A program made the position numbers and the translations under genes. Below, one piece after another: positions 23,000 to 23,503 of a stretch of DNA of 23,503 bases; the stretch's first letter is position 1, and each line of letters starts with the position of its first letter. The DNA is taken from positions 1-23,503 of the forward strand of contig JAEDGW010000032.1 in NCBI GenBank assembly GCA_016297325.1, given 5' to 3'. The notes beneath the pieces are model-generated. The model was given only the letters and a program-made list of their open reading frames with translations, was not told the DNA's origin and ran no database searches. This DNA comes from Coprococcus sp. Lineage in GTDB: Bacteria > Bacillota > Clostridia > Lachnospirales > Lachnospiraceae.

Positions 23000-23371
23000 A
23001 TGAGTCAGAGTAAGGTTGATCAGAGAAAATATGAAAAGAAACATCGCAAAGAGATAATGCGAAAGCAGAAGATCAAAAAGGTCGCAGCAATTACAGCGAC
23101 TATAGTAGTCATAGCTGCAATAGTTGGAAGTGTGGTCGGAGTTAAGATTTACAAAGCTATTCCGAAATATGTAAGTGCTTCCGGGCTGAACGGCGTAATA
23201 GATGACACATGGGAGAAGAACTACGGTTCACTCTATACAGCAACTGCATCAGATGCAGAGGAGGAGACTGACACAGCTGTGGATACAGATACAGAAGAAG
23301 CATCCGATACAGCTTCTGACAGTGAGACAGAGACTGAGGCAGATACACAGTCTGAGACTTCAGAGGAATAA
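23000..23371 (+). CDS. Small single-pass membrane protein with acidic Ser/Thr-rich tail, function unknown
   Basis: 123 aa, not assigned to a known function. A strongly basic cytoplasmic N-terminus (about 1-31, YEKKHRKEIMRKQKIKK) precedes one hydrophobic helix (about 32-54, VAAITATIVVIAAIVGSVVGV) and a short conserved-looking segment (YKAIPKYVSASGLNGVIDDT). The last ~40 residues are a low-complexity, very acidic Asp/Glu/Thr/Ser tail, predicted outside. ATG 23000 has GAAGGGT 5 nt upstream; the frame extends upstream to 22919, but with no ribosome site and across the likely 5' leader. It lies between smpB and ssrA, but nothing in the sequence links it to ribosome rescue. It resembles small uncharacterised Lachnospiraceae membrane proteins. 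Confidence 0.7.
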   Translation: MSQSKVDQRKYEKKHRKEIMRKQKIKKVAAITATIVVIAAIVGSVVGVKIYKAIPKYVSASGLNGVIDDTWEKNYGSLYTATASDAEEETDTAVDTDTEEASDTASDSETETEADTQSETSEE

Positions 23372-23389
23372 TTTTATTTCTATATATGT

Positions 23390-23440
23390 CAGCGCATACG
23401 GTATAGCGTATGCGGCTGATATGATCAGTACACGCTGATC
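23390..23440. promoter_or_regulatory. Stem-loops between the small membrane-protein gene and ssrA
   Basis: CAGC-GCATACG (23390-23400) pairs with CGTATGC-g-GCTG (23407-23418) around loop GTATAG: 11 bp with one bulge. A second hairpin pairs GATCAG (23423-23428) with CTGATC (23435-23440). A third GATCAG (23448-23453) abuts ssrA and could compete. No T tract follows. The region may end the upstream transcript and/or control ssrA; TTATAT at 23442-23447 could be the ssrA -10. Confidence 0.45.
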
Positions 23441-23452
23441 GTTATATGATCA

Positions 23453-23503
23453 GGGGTTGACTGGTTTCGACAGGGGTTTTGAAGCTATGGAAGCCATCCG
23501 TGG
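23453..23503 (+). ncRNA. ssrA: tmRNA (transfer-messenger RNA), 5' end only
   Basis: The sequence starting GGGGTTGACTGGTTTCGACA is the conserved tmRNA 5' end: the acceptor-stem strand GGGG followed by the D-loop-like GACTGGTTTCGACAGGG. Only ~51 bases are in the window, so the tag reading frame, pseudoknots and 3' CCA half are not visible. tmRNA acts as tRNA-Ala and mRNA to rescue stalled ribosomes and needs SmpB, encoded ~620 bp upstream. The exact 5' end could be off by one or two bases. Confidence 0.9.

Overview
This window looks like chromosomal DNA of a low-to-mid GC Firmicute, most likely a Lachnospiraceae-type gut anaerobe (Coprococcus/Eubacterium/Roseburia-like). The basis is codon style, Shine-Dalgarno sites of the AGGAG type, intrinsic terminators, the gap-pgk-tpiA / gpmI / secG-rnr-smpB-ssrA gene order typical of Firmicutes, and Lachnospiraceae-style AraC, Big_2 and GH16 proteins. 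Genus assignment is a guess. No insertion sequence, phage gene, CRISPR array, rRNA or tRNA gene was seen.

Layout. 1-2684 holds the end of gap, then pgk and tpiA, all on +. Each junction carries stem-loops, and tpiA ends in an intrinsic terminator. 2819-7457 is a divergent pair: an AraC-family regulator (-) and a very large secreted beta-glucanase (+; signal peptide, three Big_2 domains, a GH16 catalytic domain and four CBM4/9-like modules). 7651-8424 is an exodeoxyribonuclease III-type gene. 8618-10604 is gpmI followed closely by mscL, whose product has a C-terminal zinc-ribbon-like tail. 10738-13714 is an uncharacterised signalling neighbourhood: an XRE-like helix-turn-helix protein (-), a divergent membrane-anchored Ser/Thr kinase (+), and a membrane-anchored protein with two DUF4352-like domains (+). 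14017-17093 is a thiamine salvage operon: thiM, thiE and a HAD-phosphatase/ThiD fusion. 17212-19809 is a YfhO-family polytopic membrane protein. 19896-22835 is secG, rnr and smpB; then come a small membrane protein with an acidic tail and, at the right edge, the first ~50 bases of ssrA (tmRNA).

How they fit. The backbone is the conserved Firmicutes run of lower-glycolysis genes followed by secG, rnr, smpB and ssrA, with eno absent from this stretch. Two blocks of accessory genes interrupt it: beta-glucan degradation plus exonuclease between tpiA and gpmI, and mscL/kinase/thiamine/YfhO between gpmI and secG. RNase R, SmpB and tmRNA cooperate in ribosome rescue and decay of defective mRNA. ThiM, ThiE and ThiD together make thiamine phosphate from salvaged hydroxymethylpyrimidine and thiazole alcohol. 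The fused HAD domain is a candidate for a further phosphatase step.

The parts most worth follow-up are the HAD-ThiD fusion, the HTH/kinase/DUF4352 locus with a 9-bp inverted repeat in its divergent promoter region, and several unexplained repeats in leaders (glycolytic leaders, thiE leader, ssrA 5' flank).
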